A DNA stretch of 40,134 nucleotides from Burkholderiales bacterium (lineage in GTDB: Bacteria; Pseudomonadota; Gammaproteobacteria; Burkholderiales; Burkholderiaceae_E): positions 1 to 40,134 of the forward strand of contig JAPOKJ010000034.1 of the NCBI GenBank assembly GCA_029977705.1, read 5' to 3'. This document shows positions 27,737 through 35,760 of the stretch, in pieces. Under the pieces are notes generated by a model. The model saw nothing but the letters and a program-made list of their open reading frames with translations, was not told the DNA's origin and made no database searches. Position 1 is the first letter of the stretch. The number at the start of each line of letters is the position of its first letter. Made by a program: the position numbers and the translations under genes.

Positions 27737-28514
27737 GGGCGGCTCCTTGGGGGCGGGGCGAATTGGACAGCAATGCCTGGACAGCGGCATCACGTGCCTT
27801 GTGGATGCGTTGCCGGGCCGTGGTGATGATCAGTTCCGGTGGCCCTTTGAGGATCGAAAGGTGCAGGTCTTCCCAACTGCGCAGCGAGGTAGGGATGACA
27901 TTGTGACCATGCGCCAGACCCAGGCGCAGGTAGCGCAGTGTGCGCAGCGAGATCGACTTGAGCAGGTCGCCGAGCAAGGCATTGCGACAGGCATCGAAGA
28001 TCGCGAAATTGAGCAGGAAGCCGGCCAGCGCATAGGCGTCCAGCGAGCGGGCGGCGGCGCGGTGCAGGCGCGGCATGTGTTCGTCAAAGATGGCCGGCAG
28101 GGCGCTGGGATTTTCATCGAGTACCTGACGCAGCAAGGCCTCGTAAAGGGTGGCGCGCACTGCGTAGATGTCGCGCAATTCGTCGGCATCGGGCGCGGTG
28201 ACGATGGCGCCACGGCGCGGCTGGTACTCGACCAGGCGGTCCTTCTCGAGGATGCGCAAGGCCTCGCGTACCGGTGCCCGACTGACACCCATGGCGGCGC
28301 TGATGTCGCCCTCCAGCAGGCGCTGGCCGGCCTGGATCTGGTTCAGGGTGATCGCCCCGGCCAGACGCGCTGCGATCTGCTCGGCCATCGGGGCGGCCTG
28401 CGGGTCGTCGGGTGCACGCCGCAGCAGGGCCTGCTCGACCGCCAGGCTCAATTCGTCCGGCGGCGCCAGCAAGGCCTCCAGATCGGGCAGGTTGGCGGTC
28501 TTGTGGCGCGCCAT
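27729..28514 (-). CDS. GntR-family regulator, FCD (FadR) subfamily
   Basis: A 261-residue transcription factor. The winged helix spans about residues 43-108 (I-A-A-R-L-A-G-A-I, then M-G-V-S-R-A-P-V-R-E-A-L-R-I-L, and R-R-G-A-I-V). The C-terminal FCD helical domain follows with R-A-T-L-Y-E-A-L-L near 120 and histidines and acids that could hold a metal and an organic-acid ligand. The N-terminal extension of about 40 residues is longer than usual. It begins two bases after the quinone-oxidoreductase-type gene ends and overlaps the Bug gene, so it sits inside the operon it probably controls. A possible target sequence lies in the leader of the first gene near 29582-29592. Confidence 0.84.
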   Translation of the reverse strand: MARHKTANLPDLEALLAPPDELSLAVEQALLRRAPDDPQAAPMAEQIAARLAGAITLNQIQAGQRLLEGDISAAMGVSRAPVREALRILEKDRLVEYQPRRGAIVTAPDADELRDIYAVRATLYEALLRQVLDENPSALPAIFDEHMPRLHRAAARSLDAYALAGFLLNFAIFDACRNALLGDLLKSISLRTLRYLRLGLAHGHNVIPTSLRSWEDLHLSILKGPPELIITTARQRIHKARDAAVQALLSNSPRPQGAAHA

Positions 28515-28516
28515 GT

Positions 28517-29497
28517 TCAGGCTGCGGGATCCATGGTCAGCACGATCTTGCCCAGGTGCTGGTCCTGCTGGATGAAGGCGTGGGCTTGCGCGATCTGTGC
28601 CATCGGATAGGTGCGCTCGACCGGCAACTGGATGCGGCCAGCCTCCAGCAGGGGCAGGGCATCACGTGCACAGGCCTGGACACAGGCCACGCGTTCTTCC
28701 TCGCTGCGGGTGCGGAAGGTGACGCCGATGATGCGCAGGCGCTTGAGCCAGAGTTGCTCCAGGTCCATGGTGGCTTTGCTGCCGCCCAGCCGGCTGATGT
28801 TGACGAGCCGGCCCTTGACGGCGAGGGCCTTCACGTTGGCTTCGAAATCGCTGCCGCCGACGCAGTCGATGATCACATCGACGCCTTTGCCATCGGTATG
28901 TTCAGCGATGCAGGCCCCCAGGTCGGTGTTCGAGCGGTCGATGGCCACATCCACTCCGAAGGCGGCCAGCCTCGCCGCCTTGGCGCTGGAGCGGGTACTG
29001 CCAAAGACCCGTCGCGCGCCCATCAGCTTGGCCAACTGGATGGCCGCCAGGCCGACCCCGCTCGATGCCGCGTTGACCAGCACGGTTTCACCGGGCTGCA
29101 TCGCTGCATTGCTGATGAGGGCATCATGCGCCGTGATAAAGACATTCGGAAAGCTGGCCGCCTGTACCCAGTTCAGTGCTTCGGGTACCGGCATCAGGGC
29201 GCCCGGCGCGGCGAGGATGTATTCGGCATGGGAGCCAGCGCCGTGGCCCATGACCCGGTCTCCGGGCTTCCAGGGGCCGGCGCCGCTGCCGACGGCATCG
29301 ACCAGGCCCGCGAACTCGACGCCCGCGGGCCCGGGGGGGCCGCTGCGGTGCCAGCTCATGTGGGCGATCTCGCCGCGGTTCAGGCCAGAGGCCATTACCC
29401 GGACCCGGACCATGCCAGGTTTGAGTTCAGGAATGGGCAGCTCCATCAGGGCGGTGTGACCGCCGTTCGGGCCGGCAATGACGCGGATCGCTTTCAT
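28517..29497 (-). CDS. NADPH:quinone oxidoreductase-type (zinc-free MDR) enzyme
   Basis: A 326-residue medium-chain dehydrogenase/reductase. It has the MDR catalytic domain (V-R-V-R-V-M-A-S-G-L-N-R near 33, P-G-V-E-F-A-G-type segment near 58, G-D-R-V-M near 80) and the Rossmann half with A-A-S-S-G-V-G-L-A-A-I-Q-L-A near 144. The cysteines and histidines of the structural and catalytic zinc sites are absent, placing it with quinone oxidoreductases and enoyl reductases. It is the first gene of the minus operon with the GntR, Bug and TauD-type genes; a TATAAT box lies about 95 bases upstream. What it reduces is unknown. Confidence 0.82.
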   Translation of the reverse strand: MKAIRVIAGPNGGHTALMELPIPELKPGMVRVRVMASGLNRGEIAHMSWHRSGPPGPAGVEFAGLVDAVGSGAGPWKPGDRVMGHGAGSHAEYILAAPGALMPVPEALNWVQAASFPNVFITAHDALISNAAMQPGETVLVNAASSGVGLAAIQLAKLMGARRVFGSTRSSAKAARLAAFGVDVAIDRSNTDLGACIAEHTDGKGVDVIIDCVGGSDFEANVKALAVKGRLVNISRLGGSKATMDLEQLWLKRLRIIGVTFRTRSEEERVACVQACARDALPLLEAGRIQLPVERTYPMAQIAQAHAFIQQDQHLGKIVLTMDPAA

Positions 29498-29581
29498 CGG
29501 GACTTTCGGAGAAATTCAGCAAGACAGGCGGCGCAGTTGCGCCTGCATCTGCAACCGATGGTAGCAGCGAACCGAATTAAA

Positions 29582-29597
29582 GTCGACAAAAATTATA
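29582..29597 (-). promoter_or_regulatory. TATAAT -10 box and a possible FCD-type GntR site
   Basis: On the minus strand, TATAAT (29597-29592) is a perfect -10, though no good -35 box is found 16-18 bases before it. TTGTCGACTT follows immediately and partly fits the T-x-G-T...A-C-x-A pattern of FadR-type operators; only its left half is good. Confidence 0.4.
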
Positions 29598-29638
29598 CGT
29601 CCTTGAACCAGCGCCCGGCCATTCCCGGAGACCAGTCC

Positions 29639-29659
29639 ATCAGGCAATCAGGCAATCAG
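29639..29659. repeat. 8-bp tandem repeat over the APH gene's stop codon
   Basis: CAGGCAAT occurs twice in a row with a third partial unit, and the minus-strand stop (29650-29648) is inside it. Confidence 0.6.
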
Positions 29660-30691
29660 CCCCAGCAGCCGTGCCGCCCCTTCCACCCGATGGGGAATGT
29701 TCCGGGCATAGGCGTCCAGGTCGATGGCCTCGCCCTGTTCGCCTTGCTGCCCGCCCAGGTAACGGGCATAGACGCCCTCGCCGATGCAGGCCAGGCGCCA
29801 TTGGGCAAAGGCGCGGTAGTAATCGACCGCTGCCAGCTCGACCTTCATCTTTTCGGCATACAGGCCGGCCATCTCCTCCTGGCTCAGAAAACCCGGCAGG
29901 CCGGTGGTCAGGGCGTCGCCGCCCTCACGCGGATTGGCCGGATCGTGCCAGTAGCCCAACAGCCCGCCCAGGTCAGCCATGGGCTCGCCCAGGGTGCACA
30001 GTTCCCAGTCGAGTACGCCAGCCACCGGCCCTGAAGGGTCCATCATGCAGTTGGAGAGGCGATAGTCGCCGTGCGCAATCGTGGCGGGCGAGGGGGTGGG
30101 CATGCGGGCGGCAAGGGCATCGCGCACGCGGTCGATGAGGGGCAGCTCGCGCGTCTTGGACTGCTCCCACTGGCCGGACCAGCGCTTGAGCTGTCGCTCG
30201 ATATAGCCCTCGCGCTTGGCCAGGTTGCCCAGGCCAACGGCGTCGATGTCGACGCGGTGCAGGGCGCACAGGGTATCGATCAATTCGTGCGACATGCGGC
30301 GGCGGGTGTCCTCGGACAGGCTTCGGCCGATCTCGACATCGCGCACGACCAGACCCTCCAGAAAATGCATGACATAGAAGTCACGCTCATTGACCGCGGG
30401 GTCCTGGCACAGGCCCACCATGCGCGGCACCGGTACCGGCGTGCCCGCCAGACTGGACATCAGGCGGAACTCGCGTGCCATGTCATGGGCACTGGGCAGC
30501 AGCTTGCCCATTGGCGGCCGACGCAGCACGAAGCGGCGCCCGGCACTGTCGGTGACCATGAAAGTCATGTTGGATCGGCCACCGGCGATCAGCTTGAACT
30601 GCAAGGGGGCAGTGATCTCGGTGCGCTCGGCCAGCCAGCGCGTGATGGCTGGTGCGTCGATGCCGGTGATGGCGGAGGGCGTGGCGGTCAT
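29648..30691 (-). CDS. aminoglycoside-phosphotransferase-fold kinase (acyl-CoA dehydrogenase-associated type)
   Basis: A 347-residue APH-fold protein of the ACAD10/ACAD11-like group rather than an antibiotic-resistance enzyme. It shows G-G-R-S-N-M-T-F and F-V-L-R-R-P-P near residues 35-60, the catalytic loop A-H-G-D-Y-R-L-S-N near 207, and D-W-E-L-C-T-L-G-E-P near 228. Members of this group phosphorylate hydroxyacyl-CoA or act with acyl-CoA dehydrogenases. The frame is open to 30850, but ATG at 30691 starts the domain normally. It is the last gene of the minus run from the D-2-hydroxyacid dehydrogenase, with 85 bases between it and the nitronate monooxygenase. Substrate not known. Confidence 0.82.
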   Translation of the reverse strand: MTATPSAITGIDAPAITRWLAERTEITAPLQFKLIAGGRSNMTFMVTDSAGRRFVLRRPPMGKLLPSAHDMAREFRLMSSLAGTPVPVPRMVGLCQDPAVNERDFYVMHFLEGLVVRDVEIGRSLSEDTRRRMSHELIDTLCALHRVDIDAVGLGNLAKREGYIERQLKRWSGQWEQSKTRELPLIDRVRDALAARMPTPSPATIAHGDYRLSNCMMDPSGPVAGVLDWELCTLGEPMADLGGLLGYWHDPANPREGGDALTTGLPGFLSQEEMAGLYAEKMKVELAAVDYYRAFAQWRLACIGEGVYARYLGGQQGEQGEAIDLDAYARNIPHRVEGAARLLGLIA

Positions 30692-30776
30692 GGGCGTCGG
30701 GCCTGTGGGGCAAGTGTCGTGAAGGCGGTCGGGGAAGGGTCGTGCAGAAGGCAGGCTGCGGTGTCCGGGCGCGGCC

Positions 30777-31745
30777 TCAGGCCGCTGCCATCGCACTGGC
30801 CGAGGCCAGTGCCTGCTGGCATTCGCGCACGATGCGTTGCACCAGTTCATCGCAACTGGGGATGTCGTTGATCAGGCCGATCACCATGCCGGCGCTGACG
30901 ATGCCGCCATCGACGTCGCCGCTCTTCATCGCGTTCTTGCCGCGCGCGCCCGCCACCAGGGGACGGACCTGCTCGAAGGTGGCACCGGCCTTTTCCATCT
31001 TGACCACTTCGTCGGAGACCGCGTTCTTGAAGACACGCGAGGTGTTGTGCATGGTGCGGAAGATCAGGTTGGTGGCGCGTTCGTCAGCATTGAGCAAGGC
31101 CTGCTTGACGTTGTCGTGGATCGGCGCCTCGCGGGTCATCATGAAACGCGTACCCATGTTGATGCCCTGTGCCCCCATCGCCAGGCAGGCGGCCATCTGA
31201 TAGCCGTCGGCGATGCCGCCCGAGGCCACCACCGGCACCTTGCAGGCACGCACCGCAGCCGGCACCAGGATGAGGTTGGTGACATCGTCCTCGCCCGGAT
31301 GCCCGGCACATTCGAAGCCGTCGATCGAGATGATGTCCACGCCATGCTTTTCCGCCGACAGGGCGTGCCGCACCGAGGTGCACTTGTGGATCACGGTGAT
31401 GCCCTTTTCCTTGAACTTGGGCACGAAGTTGCGGGGATTGTTGCCGGCGGTCTCGACGATCTTGATGCCGCTCTCGAAGATGACGCGCATGTACTCGTCA
31501 TAGGGCGGTGGTGTCACGGCCGGCAGGATGGTCAGGTTGACGCCGAAGGGCTTGTCGGTCATCTTGCGGCAGCGCTCGATCTCCCTGGCCAGGTCATCGG
31601 GCGTGGGTTGCGTCAGGGCCGTGAGGATGCCCAGGCCGCCGGCATTGGAGACGGCCGAGGCCAGTTCGGCAAAGCCGACCCATTGCATGCCGCCCTGGAT
31701 GATGGGATAGCGGATGCCAAGCATTTCGGTGACACGGTTCTTCAT
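30777..31745 (-). CDS. nitronate monooxygenase / 2-nitropropane dioxygenase-like flavoprotein
   Basis: A 322-residue FMN-binding TIM-barrel protein. N-terminal I-R-Y-P-I-I-Q-G-G-M-Q-W-V, then G-G-L-G-I-L-T near residue 35, K-P-F-G-V-N-L near 68, the flavin/catalytic histidine region C-A-G-H-P-G near 147, the A-S-G-G-I-A phosphate loop near 176 and G-A-Q-G-I-N-M-G-T-R-F near 192. Such enzymes oxidise alkyl nitronates such as propionate 3-nitronate, although some paralogues act on enoyl compounds. It lies 41 bases after an SDR gene on the same strand. The start is well fixed by the conserved first residues and an AGGAG six bases upstream. Confidence 0.87.
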   Translation of the reverse strand: MKNRVTEMLGIRYPIIQGGMQWVGFAELASAVSNAGGLGILTALTQPTPDDLAREIERCRKMTDKPFGVNLTILPAVTPPPYDEYMRVIFESGIKIVETAGNNPRNFVPKFKEKGITVIHKCTSVRHALSAEKHGVDIISIDGFECAGHPGEDDVTNLILVPAAVRACKVPVVASGGIADGYQMAACLAMGAQGINMGTRFMMTREAPIHDNVKQALLNADERATNLIFRTMHNTSRVFKNAVSDEVVKMEKAGATFEQVRPLVAGARGKNAMKSGDVDGGIVSAGMVIGLINDIPSCDELVQRIVRECQQALASASAMAAA

Positions 31746-31786
31746 GAAGATCTCCTCGTTGTTCTCGGGTCGGGGGCAGGCCGGCC

Positions 31787-32575
31787 TCAGACCACCATCG
31801 GGGTCGAGACGCCATCCATGGCAATGATGGTGCCGCTGACATAACTGGACTTGTCGCTGGCCAGGAACAGCACCAGGTCGGCCACTTCCTCGGGGGTGGC
31901 CAGACGGCCCAAGGCCGTGCGGCTGGTGGCGCGCTTCAAGGCTTCATCGGTGCTGATGCCGGACAGGCGCGCTTCCGCCGCCAGACCTTCCTTGAGACGC
32001 TCGGTGAGCGTGGCACCCGGATTGACCGCATTGACGCGCACCCCCATGCCGCCATAGGCATAGGCCAGGCCCGCGGTGACCAGCATCAGCGCGGCGTTGG
32101 CAGCGCCACCGGCCAGATGGGTGGGCGAGGCCACCTTGCCTCCGGCACCCACCACATTGACGATCACGCCTCGGCCGCGCTCGCCCATGCGGCGCACCGT
32201 CGGGTCCACGATGTTGATGTAGGAAAAGTACTTGGCATCCATGGCAGCGCGCCAGGCGGCCGGCCGCAATTCGGCGGGCGGCGTGCGCTTGGCGGCACCG
32301 GCCGAGGTCACCAGCACATCGACCGGGCCGAAGGCGGCCTCGGCAGCATCGAGCACGGCCAGGGCGGCATGCTCATCGATCAGGTCGCCAGCCTGCAGGC
32401 CGAGCCGCCCGGCCGGTGCGCCGAGGGCCGCCTGGGCGGCATTCAGGTTGTCCATGCCGCGCGAGTTGATGGTGACACGGGCGCCCTCGTCCAGGAAGGC
32501 GCGGGCACAGGCCAGGCCGATGCCCTTGCTGCCGCCGGTGATCAGCACGTGCTTGTCTTTGAGGTTCAGGTTCAT
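31787..32575 (-). CDS. SDR-fold protein lacking the catalytic Ser-Tyr-Lys
   Basis: A 262-residue protein with a clear SDR Rossmann fold: T-G-G-S-K-G-I-G at residues 13-20, S-A-G-A near 91 in place of N-A-G, and N-A-V-N-P-G near 182. The active site is absent. Where YxxxK belongs, the sequence is G-G-A-A-N-A-A-L-M (residues 156-164), so tyrosine is G156 and lysine N160, and the serine position reads N-V-V-G-A-G-G. The replacement is neat rather than decayed, and I recall related proteins with the same H-L-x-G-G-A-A-N segment, so this seems a subfamily feature. It may be a non-enzymatic NAD(P)-binding protein or use other chemistry. It lies between the D-2-hydroxyacid dehydrogenase and nitronate monooxygenase genes. 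Confidence 0.8.
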   Translation of the reverse strand: MNLNLKDKHVLITGGSKGIGLACARAFLDEGARVTINSRGMDNLNAAQAALGAPAGRLGLQAGDLIDEHAALAVLDAAEAAFGPVDVLVTSAGAAKRTPPAELRPAAWRAAMDAKYFSYINIVDPTVRRMGERGRGVIVNVVGAGGKVASPTHLAGGAANAALMLVTAGLAYAYGGMGVRVNAVNPGATLTERLKEGLAAEARLSGISTDEALKRATSRTALGRLATPEEVADLVLFLASDKSSYVSGTIIAMDGVSTPMVV

Positions 32576-32645
32576 GCCTTGGGTGCCCGAAAGTGGGTGG
32601 AGGGACGGTCAGCAGTGAAGGCCGGGGGGCGTCCGGGAGACGGAC

Positions 32646-33599
32646 TCAGTAGCCCAGGTCCAGATCGACCAGATGGGTCAGTGTCTCGCCGCGTGCGTAA
32701 CGCTCCAGGTTGGCCAGGAAGCGGTCGACCGCCCGCTCGAACATCCGGGTCTGGGACATGCCCGACAGGTGCATCGTGACATGGGCATTGGGCAGGGCCC
32801 AGAGCGGGTGCTCGGGCGGCAGGGGCTCGGGATCGGTCACATCCAGGAAGGCCGCGCCGATCTGGCCCGTTTCGAGCGCCTTGATCAGGGCCGGCTGGTC
32901 GATCACGGTGCCGCGCGCCACATTGACGATGACGGCGCTCGACTTCATCGCGGCCAGCTCGCTGGCCGCAATCATGCCGTTGGTCTCGGCAGTGGCCGGC
33001 ACCGACAGGATGATCCAGTCGAATTCGCCCAGCCGTGAACGCCATTGATCCGGCCCCAGTTCGCCGGGTCCCTGCGGGCCGCGACGGACCACGGTGACAT
33101 CGACCTCGAAGGGCTTGAGCCGCTGCGCGACGAGTTGGCCGATCGCGCCATAGCCCAGGATCAGCGCCTTGCTGCCATACAGCTCGGCCGTGCCCGGTGC
33201 ACTGCGCAACCACTCATGTCGGTCCTGCGCCCGCACCACCTCGCGATAGCCCTTGGCGATCGAGAGCATGCCCATCACCACGTACTCGGCAATCGTAATG
33301 GCATTGATGCCGGCCCCATTGCTCAGCTTGACGCCGCGTGCCTTGAGCACATCCAGGGGCATGCTGTCGACACCGGCAATCAGCGAGTTGAGCCAGGTCA
33401 TGGTCTCGGAGGCGACCGTGATTGCCTGGCGCATCGTGTCCTTGTCGCGCAGGTCGAACCAGCCGATCTCGGTGCCCGGCGCCAGGGCCAGGGCTTCCTG
33501 GCGGCTGGTGAACCAGCGTGCCTCGATCCAGTCGGGCAGGCGCGCTTCGAGCAGGGGCCGGGCAACCGCCGGCAGGGTGGCAATGGTGGGCTTTTTCAT
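32646..33599 (-). CDS. D-2-hydroxyacid dehydrogenase
   Basis: A 317-residue NAD(P)-dependent dehydrogenase. Visible: L-S-N-G-A-G-I-N-A-I-T-I-A-E-Y near residue 92, the nucleotide loop G-Y-G-A-I-G near 149, catalytic arginine in N-V-A-R-G near 228, glutamate in T-D-P-E-P-L near 258 and histidine in M-H-L-S-G near 280. It is a different branch from SlcC: the N-terminal domain and the H-L-S-G ending differ from H-V-A-G. A much longer open frame continues upstream, but ATG at 33599 gives the family N terminus. It is about 105 bases downstream of lacI on the same strand, so it could belong to the LacI regulon. Glyoxylate, hydroxypyruvate or another 2-oxoacid is possible. Confidence 0.84.
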   Translation of the reverse strand: MKKPTIATLPAVARPLLEARLPDWIEARWFTSRQEALALAPGTEIGWFDLRDKDTMRQAITVASETMTWLNSLIAGVDSMPLDVLKARGVKLSNGAGINAITIAEYVVMGMLSIAKGYREVVRAQDRHEWLRSAPGTAELYGSKALILGYGAIGQLVAQRLKPFEVDVTVVRRGPQGPGELGPDQWRSRLGEFDWIILSVPATAETNGMIAASELAAMKSSAVIVNVARGTVIDQPALIKALETGQIGAAFLDVTDPEPLPPEHPLWALPNAHVTMHLSGMSQTRMFERAVDRFLANLERYARGETLTHLVDLDLGY

Positions 33600-33703
33600 C
33601 GGGGCCAGTGTGCCATGAGGTCGGTGCGCCGGCCCGTGCCTGTATCGTTCTCCTGGACTGGGGACGGATGGCCCGCCCCCTGCGCAGGGCATCGGGCGCA
33701 GCG

Positions 33704-34747
33704 CTAGCGCCGGGCCGGCGCCGCGCTCGTGCCGCGCACCAGCAACTCGAAGGGCAGGAGGGATTGTTGCGCGATCGGCTGTCCGGCCAGGGCGCTGAGC
33801 AATTGCTGCGCGGCAATCTGGCCCAGTTCCCGGGTCGGCAGGCTGACCGTGGTCAGGCCGGGATCGATCTGGCTGGCCAGTTCGTGGTTGTCGATGCCGA
33901 CGATCGACAGGTCGCCAGGCACGCTCAGTCCCTGCCGGCGGGCTTCCAGCAAGGCGCCGATGGCCAGCAGGTCGTTGCCGCACAGCAGCGCGGTCGGCCG
34001 CTTGCGGGCCTTCAGGATGCGCTGCAGGCCCAGGCGTCCGCCCTCCAGGGTCAGCGCCTGTTCGCTCAGCCAGGCGGAGGGCAGATCGTGGCGGCTTTCG
34101 GCCAGGGCGGCGCGCAGACCCTCGACGCGGGCACGGGCCCGATCGTTGTGGCGCAGGTGGCCTGCGATCATCCCGATGCGCCGATGGCCCAGCTCGAGCA
34201 GATGCTGGGTACCGAGCAGACCGATGCCGTGATTGTCAAAACCCACCGAGGGCAGTCGCGGGTCACAGGCCCAGGTGAGCAGGGCCGGCCGGCGCCATTG
34301 CCGCAAGGCCTTCCACAGGCCCGGATCATGTTCGGCGCCCACCAGCACCAGGGCATCGACGCCTCGTTCCATCAGCGCCCGGGCCAGGGCGGTCTCGCTG
34401 CGCGGGTCGTAGTTGTGGCTGGCCACAAGCAGCTGATAGCCCTCGCCGTCCAGGGTGCGCTGCAGCGCATGGGTGCTGCGCGCGAAGATGGCGTGGTCCA
34501 GGGTCGGCACGATGCAGCCCACCGTCATGGTGCGCCCCAGGGCCAGCGCGCGGCCGGCGGCGTTGGGTACGTAACCCAGCCGGGTCACGGCCTCGGCGAC
34601 CTGCTCTCGGGTCTCGCGGCGCAGGCGCTCGGGCTGCGAGAAGGCGCGTGACACGGTGGCCGTCGAGACGCCCGCCGCGCGCGCGACATCCTCGATGCGT
34701 GCACGGGCCGGCGACGAGGTTGGGGCAGGGGGGTGGGCTTTGCGCAT
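33704..34747 (-). CDS. LacI-family transcriptional regulator
   Basis: A 347-residue repressor-type protein. The LacI helix-turn-helix is at residues 18-40 (I-E-D-V-A-R-A-A-G-V-S-T-A-T-V-S-R-A-F), followed by L-G-Y-V-P-N-A-A-G-R-A-L and the periplasmic-binding-like ligand domain, with C-I-V-P-T-L near 75, the effector-site D-N-H-G-I-G region near 180, and V-G-I-D-N-H-E-L-A near 284. It is divergent from an ABC importer operon; two operators of the LacI consensus lie in the gap, one 22 bases from its own start, so it should repress both itself and the importer. Its ligand may be DHPS or a product. Start at 34747 was taken because upstream frame would include the operator. Confidence 0.88.
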   Translation of the reverse strand: MRKAHPPAPTSSPARARIEDVARAAGVSTATVSRAFSQPERLRRETREQVAEAVTRLGYVPNAAGRALALGRTMTVGCIVPTLDHAIFARSTHALQRTLDGEGYQLLVASHNYDPRSETALARALMERGVDALVLVGAEHDPGLWKALRQWRRPALLTWACDPRLPSVGFDNHGIGLLGTQHLLELGHRRIGMIAGHLRHNDRARARVEGLRAALAESRHDLPSAWLSEQALTLEGGRLGLQRILKARKRPTALLCGNDLLAIGALLEARRQGLSVPGDLSIVGIDNHELASQIDPGLTTVSLPTRELGQIAAQQLLSALAGQPIAQQSLLPFELLVRGTSAAPARR

Positions 34748-34768
34748 GGCCGGGAATGACTGAAAAGC

Positions 34769-34782
34769 TGCAAGCGCTTGCA
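34769..34782. promoter_or_regulatory. LacI-type operator O1 near the regulator start
   Basis: TGCAAGCGCTTGCA, a perfect 14-bp palindrome that fits the family consensus TGnAAnCGnTTnCA with its central CG. It lies 22 bases upstream of the lacI ATG. Confidence 0.82.
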
Positions 34783-34877
34783 TCGCGCGAATCAGATCCA
34801 ATTGGCCGCAGAGTAGCAGGGAATCGCGATGGCAAGGGGAAAAGGACGGCACCAGTTGGCCGATGGCGCAGTGCAGC

Positions 34878-34907
34878 TTGACAGCGGATCCGCCGAACCA
34901 GCAGAAT
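34878..34907 (+). promoter_or_regulatory. promoter of the ABC importer operon
   Basis: TTGACA (34878-34883), an 18-base spacer, then CAGAAT (34902-34907). The predicted start near 34914 falls inside operator O2, an arrangement that gives direct repression. Confidence 0.6.
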
Positions 34908-34910
34908 GAA

Positions 34911-34924
34911 TGAAAGCGCTTACA
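34911..34924. promoter_or_regulatory. LacI-type operator O2 over the importer transcription start
   Basis: TGAAAGCGCTTACA, same consensus as O1 with an inner 8-bp perfect core AAGCGCTT. Its centre is 142 bases from that of O1, far enough apart for a repression loop. Confidence 0.78.
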
Positions 34925-34959
34925 TCAGACAAGGCGCTCGCGAGAGGAGACCCTTCACC

Positions 34960-35760
34960 ATGCCTTCGGCCACGCGCCCGGGCGTTTCGCGCCGTGCTGC
35001 CCTTGGCATCACCACCATCGTGGTCATGCTGTTGCTGTGGTGGCTGCTCACCGCTGTTACCGGCTGGGTGTCGGCGGCCCGCTTTCCTGCGCCGCGCGAG
35101 GTCGGGGATGCGCTTGCCCAGATCGTCACCGAGGGGTATGGCAACGGCTTGCTGCACCAGCATGTGCTGCACAGCCTGAAGCTGGTGGCGATGGGCTTCG
35201 TCGTGGCCGTATGCATCGGCGTTCCGCTCGGTCTTTTGATGGGGCACTCGCGACGCGCCGAGGCCCTGATCAACCCGGCCTTCCTGCTGCTCAGGCCGAT
35301 TCCGCCACTGGCGTGGATCCCGCTGGCCATCGTCTGGCTCGGGCTGGGCGATGCCGCCAAGATCCTGGTCATCTTCGTGGCCGCCTTCGTGCCCTCGGTC
35401 ATCAACACCTACACCGGCGTGCGCAACATTGACGTTCCGGTGATGGAGGCGGCCCGCATGCTTGGCATCCGTGGCCGGGCACTGGTGCTCGAGGTGTTGG
35501 TGCCAGGTGCCCTGCCGATGATCTTCACCGGACTGCGCCTGTCGCTGCAGGCGAGCTGGACCACGCTGGTTGCGGCGGAACTGATCGGCGCCCTGTACGG
35601 GCTTGGCAGCATCCTGAACCAGGGCGCGCAGGACATCTATCCGGCGATGATCCTGGTGGCGATGGTCTGTGTGGCGCTATGCGGTGGATTGACCACCGCA
35701 TTGCTGGGCTGGCTCGAGGATCGTGCCATGCCTTGGCGAAGGGGCAGGGTGGCCGCATGA
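34960..35760 (+). CDS. ABC importer permease (SsuC/TauC type), first
   Basis: A 266-residue inner-membrane subunit with about six hydrophobic segments. It has the binding-protein-dependent transport motif E-A-A-R-M-L-G-I-R-G-x8-V-P-G-A-L-P near residue 163, which contacts the ATPase, and the L-R-P-I-P-P-L-A-W-I-P-L segment near 109 typical of nitrate/sulfonate/taurine permeases. The frame opens at 34906, but that ATG would overlap the -10 box; ATG at 34960 has GAGAGGAGA before it and follows the predicted transcript start. It overlaps the next permease by four bases. Two different permeases imply a heterodimeric channel. By context (HpsN gene downstream) the cargo may be dihydroxypropanesulfonate. 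Confidence 0.88.
   Translation: MPSATRPGVSRRAALGITTIVVMLLLWWLLTAVTGWVSAARFPAPREVGDALAQIVTEGYGNGLLHQHVLHSLKLVAMGFVVAVCIGVPLGLLMGHSRRAEALINPAFLLLRPIPPLAWIPLAIVWLGLGDAAKILVIFVAAFVPSVINTYTGVRNIDVPVMEAARMLGIRGRALVLEVLVPGALPMIFTGLRLSLQASWTTLVAAELIGALYGLGSILNQGAQDIYPAMILVAMVCVALCGGLTTALLGWLEDRAMPWRRGRVAA

Noticed and set aside
29648-30691. Aminoglycoside resistance gene
   Set aside because: The kinase motifs match the acyl-CoA-associated group, and the neighbours are metabolic genes.
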